From assembly GCA_021154065.1 (NCBI GenBank), contig JAJKJG010000029.1, forward strand, positions 1 to 7,280: a DNA stretch of 7,280 nt. Direction: 5' to 3'. This DNA is from Methylobacterium sp. (GTDB lineage Bacteria; Pseudomonadota; Alphaproteobacteria; Rhizobiales; Beijerinckiaceae). Of the stretch, positions 5,030-7,280 are shown one piece after another. The position numbers and the translations under genes are program-made. The notes below the pieces were generated by a model. The model was not told where the DNA came from. It ran no database searches and was given only the letters and a program-made list of their open reading frames with translations. The number at the start of each line of letters is the position of its first letter. Positions within the stretch are counted from its first letter, which is position 1.

Positions 5030-5668
5030 ATGTTCCCCGACCTCACCCGCGACGACGTCTTCCGGCTGGAGACCCGCCGGCTCTGGCTGCGCTGGCCGCG
5101 CCAGGCCGATGCGCAGGCGATCGTTCGCCTCGCCGGTGAGAAGGCCGTCGCCGAGATGACGGCGCGCCTGCCCCATCCCTATCCGCCGGAAGCTGCCGAC
5201 CGCTTCATCCTCGAGGCGCGCCGCGCCAACACCGAAGGGCAGGGGCTCACCGCCGCCATCACCCGCAAGGGCAACGGCCCGATCGGCATGGTCGGGATCG
5301 CGGCGAGCCCTGAGGACGGGCTGCCCCACCTCGGCTACTGGCTTGGCGCCGCCCATTGGGGCCAGGGCTACGCCACCGAGGCGGCGCGGGCGATGATCGA
5401 CGCCTTCTTCGCCTACACGGACGGGCGCGAGCTCAACGCCTCGGCGCGGGTCGTGAACCCGGCGTCGCGGCGGGTGCTCGAGAAGTGCGGCTTTGCCTTC
5501 CAGGGCGCCGGCCTCATGGCCTTTCCGGCCCGCGGCGGCGTCTACCCGGTCGACCGCTTCCGACTCGACCGGCGCATGTGGCAGAGCCTGAAGAGCTGGG
5601 GCCACACCGGGTTCGTGCGCCAGCCCGCGTCCGACGAGGCGCCGATCGAGCTTGCGACCGTGCATTGA
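5030..5668 (+). CDS. GNAT-family N-acetyltransferase (RimJ/RimL-like)
   Basis: The 212-residue protein transfers an acetyl group from acetyl-CoA to an unknown amine. It begins in the RimJ/RimL style with ETRRLWLRWPRQADAQAI (14-31). Motif A is LGYWLGAAHWGQGYATEA (101-118), whose (Q/R)xxGxG/A-type turn HWGQGYA binds the CoA pyrophosphate. Motif B is NPASRRVLEKCGF (143-155). ATG 5030 has GGAG 7 nt upstream. An in-frame open stretch reaches back to 4916 but crosses both intergenic hairpins and is rejected. A GNAT gene directly after rplU-rpmA is a common order in Hyphomicrobiales, often followed by obgE and proB, which are not here. RimI/RimJ-type ribosomal protein acetylation is possible but not shown. 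Confidence 0.9.
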   Translation: MFPDLTRDDVFRLETRRLWLRWPRQADAQAIVRLAGEKAVAEMTARLPHPYPPEAADRFILEARRANTEGQGLTAAITRKGNGPIGMVGIAASPEDGLPHLGYWLGAAHWGQGYATEAARAMIDAFFAYTDGRELNASARVVNPASRRVLEKCGFAFQGAGLMAFPARGGVYPVDRFRLDRRMWQSLKSWGHTGFVRQPASDEAPIELATVH

Positions 5669-5684
5669 AAGAGCGCCCTGCCGC

Positions 5685-5727
5685 GAACCCCTCTCTCGAT
5701 CGGGGCCCGTCCGGGAGAGGGGTTCTT
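5685..5727. terminator. Hairpin between convergent genes, likely terminator
   Basis: GAACCCCTCTC (5685-5695) pairs perfectly with GAGAGGGGTTC (5715-5725) over 11 bp; the 19-nt loop can form a further small GC stem. It lies between the end of the plus-strand acetyltransferase gene (5668) and the end of the minus-strand secreted-protein gene (5736). The plus-strand tail TTCTTCG is only weakly U-rich. Its position suggests it serves the plus-strand gene and perhaps both. Confidence 0.6.
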
Positions 5728-5735
5728 CGAACCGA

Positions 5736-6059
5736 TCAGTACCCGATCGCCCCGAACGGATTGCGGGCGCCGATGAAGGGGCCGTTGGTGACCGGATCGG
5801 GCAGCACGCTCGCGCCGAAGCGCTCGCGCATGCCGAGATAGGGCGGCAGGTTGAGGTGGGACACGGTCTGGCCGTAGCCGCTCGTCGGGTAGTTCATGGA
5901 GCCGACCGGCACGACGTTGCCGGCGTCGAGATAGCTGCGCGGGCGAACGTTGAGGATCAGCACCTCGCCGTTCTGCCGCCACGTGCGGGGCTGGGCCTCG
6001 GCGGGGAGGGCCGAGAGGGCGGCAAGGCTGAGCGCGGCGAAGGCGATAAGACGGCGCAT
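5736..6059 (-). CDS. Small secreted protein of unknown function
   Basis: I do not recognise a named family. The 107-residue product has a textbook Sec signal peptide: MRR, then a hydrophobic stretch LIAFAALSLAALSALP, then AEA at 21-23 with cleavage expected after A22 or A23. The mature part of about 85 residues has no cysteine and is rich in Gly, Pro, Asn and Tyr, with VLILNVRPRSYLDAGNVVPV (33-52) and a glycine/proline-rich C-terminus TNGPFIGARNPFGAIGY. I prefer the ATG at 6059 because GAGG lies 6 nt upstream, inside the codons following the alternative ATG at 6071, which has no ribosome binding site; the product would gain four residues with that start. It is probably periplasmic or cell-surface associated. 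It is transcribed from its own region or by read-through from the gene upstream. Confidence 0.75.
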   Translation of the reverse strand: MRRLIAFAALSLAALSALPAEAQPRTWRQNGEVLILNVRPRSYLDAGNVVPVGSMNYPTSGYGQTVSHLNLPPYLGMRERFGASVLPDPVTNGPFIGARNPFGAIGY

Positions 6060-6163
6060 CGGAAACCTCATGGGGAGCGGCCAAGCTGTCCGGGCCCACG
6101 TTAGCGCCCCGCGACCAGAATGAAAGGCACCGCCGCATCAAAAGTTCCGGAGCGGTAAACCCG

Positions 6164-6178
6164 CCGCCTTGAAGGCGG
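6164..6178 (-). terminator. Short hairpin directly after the membrane-anchored protein gene
   Basis: On the minus strand CCGCCTT and AAGGCGG pair over 7 bp around a single central base, starting immediately after the TGA codon at 6179-6181. The sequence beyond is CGGGTTTACC, only weakly U-rich. The one-base centre means the real loop must be larger (3-5 nt). It could terminate or merely slow transcription before the secreted-protein gene. Confidence 0.4.
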
Positions 6179-6970
6179 TCAGGCGGATTTGCGCTTGATC
6201 TCGCTCGTGCGCGACGGGCAGCCCTCGCCGCGCCGGCGCTCCGCCTGCGCGAAGACGGCGTTGAGGGTCGCATCCTCGCCCGAGGGCAGGACGGCGAGCC
6301 GGTCGACGAGGCAGGCGACCTCGGCCCGGTCCGGCGCCTGTCCGCCCGCGGCGCAGTGCCAGCCATGCAGCGATAAGCCCGCCTCGCTCCTGAGCCGGAA
6401 CGCCTGGCAGGGGCGCTCGAGCCCATCGGCGAGCACGATCTCGGCCGCCTCAAGCGTCCCGAGCTTCGTCGCCACGGTCGCGGGCCGGGCGGTGCGCATG
6501 ACGCCGAGCCCGGCCTCGCCGGCGCGTCGCGCGAGGTCGATGAAGAAGCTCCGGGGCGCACCGGCCTCGTCCGGGCCGCGGAAGACGGCTAGCCGCAGGT
6601 AAGGCTCGTCGGCCTCGAAGACGCCGTAGACCAGCTTGTCCTCGCGGCCTCCATTGGCGTGACGCCGGGCCTCGAAGCCTTGCGCCAGCCCCTTGAGGGC
6701 CGGCGCGTCGACGACGTAGCGCGGCTTCGCGTCGGCGAGCGGCTGCCAGGCGGGCGGCGGCGCGACGAGGATCGCGGCCGGCACCGGCCGCGGCGCCGGC
6801 TCCTGCGGCGGCTCATGCGCCAGAAGCGCAAGCGCGAGCACGATCGCGGCGGAGCCGAGCGTGGTGCGCAGCCAGAACAGCCCGCCGCGCGGGAACAGCC
6901 CCCCGCGCGTGCGCCGGCCGGCCGGCCGGGCTCCGGTGTCGTCGCTCGAGCGAAGCGCAACCGATGACAT
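6179..6970 (-). CDS. Membrane-anchored protein of unknown function with a periplasmic domain
   Basis: I do not recognise the family. The 263-residue protein has an Arg-rich N-terminus of about 35 residues in the cytoplasm, one membrane helix TTLGSAAIVLALALLA (about 36-51), a proline-rich linker EPPQEPAPRPVPAA (53-66), and a mixed alpha/beta C-terminal domain outside the membrane. That domain has four cysteines (188, 206, 220, 251), which could form two disulfides, and reads YGVFEADEPYLRLAVFRG (115-132) and SFFIDLARRAGEAGLGVMRT (141-160). It ends in the basic tail SEIKRKSA. The start is ATG 6970, with only a weak GGCGG upstream. Topology is inferred from the positive N-side. It has no close operon partner to the right; the small secreted-protein gene lies 119 nt downstream on the same strand. 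Confidence 0.75.
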   Translation of the reverse strand: MSSVALRSSDDTGARPAGRRTRGGLFPRGGLFWLRTTLGSAAIVLALALLAHEPPQEPAPRPVPAAILVAPPPAWQPLADAKPRYVVDAPALKGLAQGFEARRHANGGREDKLVYGVFEADEPYLRLAVFRGPDEAGAPRSFFIDLARRAGEAGLGVMRTARPATVATKLGTLEAAEIVLADGLERPCQAFRLRSEAGLSLHGWHCAAGGQAPDRAEVACLVDRLAVLPSGEDATLNAVFAQAERRRGEGCPSRTSEIKRKSA

Positions 6971-7166
6971 CGCCGCCGATCCGGTGGTTCCGATCCGCGG
7001 GAGAGTTCCCGCGGCGAGACGACACTGCCATCAATCCGGGCGGTCGGCTTCAGCCTTCGTTCGCTTTGCGGCCGGTTTCGGCCGGGAGCGTAAACCGGGC
7101 GTTACGGCGCGCCGCCGGCGCGCCATCGCCGTAAACCATGTCGGGAGAATAGCGGGCGCCGGCGGC
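6971..7166 (-). promoter_or_regulatory. Intergenic region with three hairpins and a repeated octamer
   Basis: No gene is visible. CCGCGGGA (6995-7002) and TCCCGCGG (7007-7014) form a perfect 8-bp stem with the loop GAGT, 25 nt upstream of the ATG at 6970. CGGCCG occurs at 7069-7074 and 7079-7084 around GTTT. TTACGGCG (7102-7109) pairs with CGCCGTAA (7127-7134). The octamer CGTAAACC occurs at 7089-7096 and 7130-7137, 41 bp apart in the same direction, and GTAAACC appears again at 6155-6161. I could not place a convincing -35/-10 pair on the minus strand, though this region should hold the promoter for the membrane-anchored protein gene and the end of the right-hand gene. Confidence 0.5.
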
Positions 7167-7280
7167 TCAGGCGAGCACGAGGTCGAAGGCGCCGGCGAGC
7201 GCCCCGTCCTCGATGCCGTTCGCCGGCTCGAGAGCGACCGTCACGGCGGCGCGCTGGCGCGGGTCGCGGATCGCCCGATA
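7167..7280 (-). CDS. C-terminal 37 residues of an unrecognised protein (partial)
   Basis: From the right edge the minus strand is open as YRAIRDPRQRAAVTVALE followed by PANGIEDGALAGAFDLVLA and a TGA at 7167-7169. The codon use is typical of the other GC-rich genes here (third-position G/C), supporting a real coding end. The gene begins outside the window and I cannot name a family from this fragment. Confidence 0.6.
   Translation of the reverse strand, partial: YRAIRDPRQRAAVTVALEPANGIEDGALAGAFDLVLA

Noticed and set aside
4938..5159. Small ORF beginning MAKLQIQGEVGRH after rpmA
   Set aside because: It lacks a ribosome binding site, spans the perfect terminator hairpin and overlaps the acetyltransferase gene out of frame.

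Overview
The window looks like a piece of an alphaproteobacterial chromosome, most likely from the Hyphomicrobiales (Methylobacteriaceae/Beijerinckiaceae-like). This rests on the very GC-rich codon use, the rplU-rpmA-acetyltransferase order, an active-site (WCGPC) CnoX followed by a LON-domain protein and a Trm112-like protein, and a ProXp-ala deacylase of the alphaproteobacterial type. The taxonomic placement is inference; no marker gene was compared.

Positions 1-1173 form an accessory, decayed zone with no intact protein gene. The left edge is the end of an IS3-family element: the first 13 codons of its OrfA, on the minus strand, and a terminal sequence ending near position 101. Next come about 390 bp without recognisable genes, a terminator hairpin that probably ends a small RNA (about 495-584), and a frameshifted remnant of a HlyD/CvaA-type membrane fusion protein of a type I secretion system (about 728-1030). 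This zone abuts the 3' end of tRNA-Gly(GCC) (minus strand, 1174-1248), a classic arrangement for an integrated and now eroding island.

Positions 1397-3814 carry a plus-strand gene run that reads like a protein-quality-control operon: ProXp-ala-like deacylase (TTG start, Shine-Dalgarno inside a hairpin), CnoX thioredoxin-TPR co-chaperone, LON substrate-binding-domain protein and a 66-residue Trm112-like protein. Gaps between the genes are 39, 22 and 12 nt.

Positions 3900-4992 hold the ribosomal operon rplU-rpmA. It has a clear sigma70-type promoter (TTGACA, 17 bp, TATCTC), a structured leader of about 130 nt, and two strong hairpins after rpmA. A GNAT acetyltransferase follows at 5030-5668 and is closed by an 11-bp stem hairpin.

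Positions 5736-7280 hold only minus-strand genes: a small secreted protein of unknown function, a membrane-anchored protein of unknown function with four cysteines, and the last 37 codons of an unrecognised gene that runs off the right edge. The roughly 200 bp between the last two contain three GC-rich hairpins and a repeated CGTAAACC octamer.

No CRISPR array, intact integrase, defence system or complete transposon is visible. The less ordinary points are the island remnant at tRNA-Gly, the candidate small RNA with a CCUC loop, the sequestered start of the deacylase gene, the structured ribosomal leader and 3' region, and the two unrecognised exported proteins.
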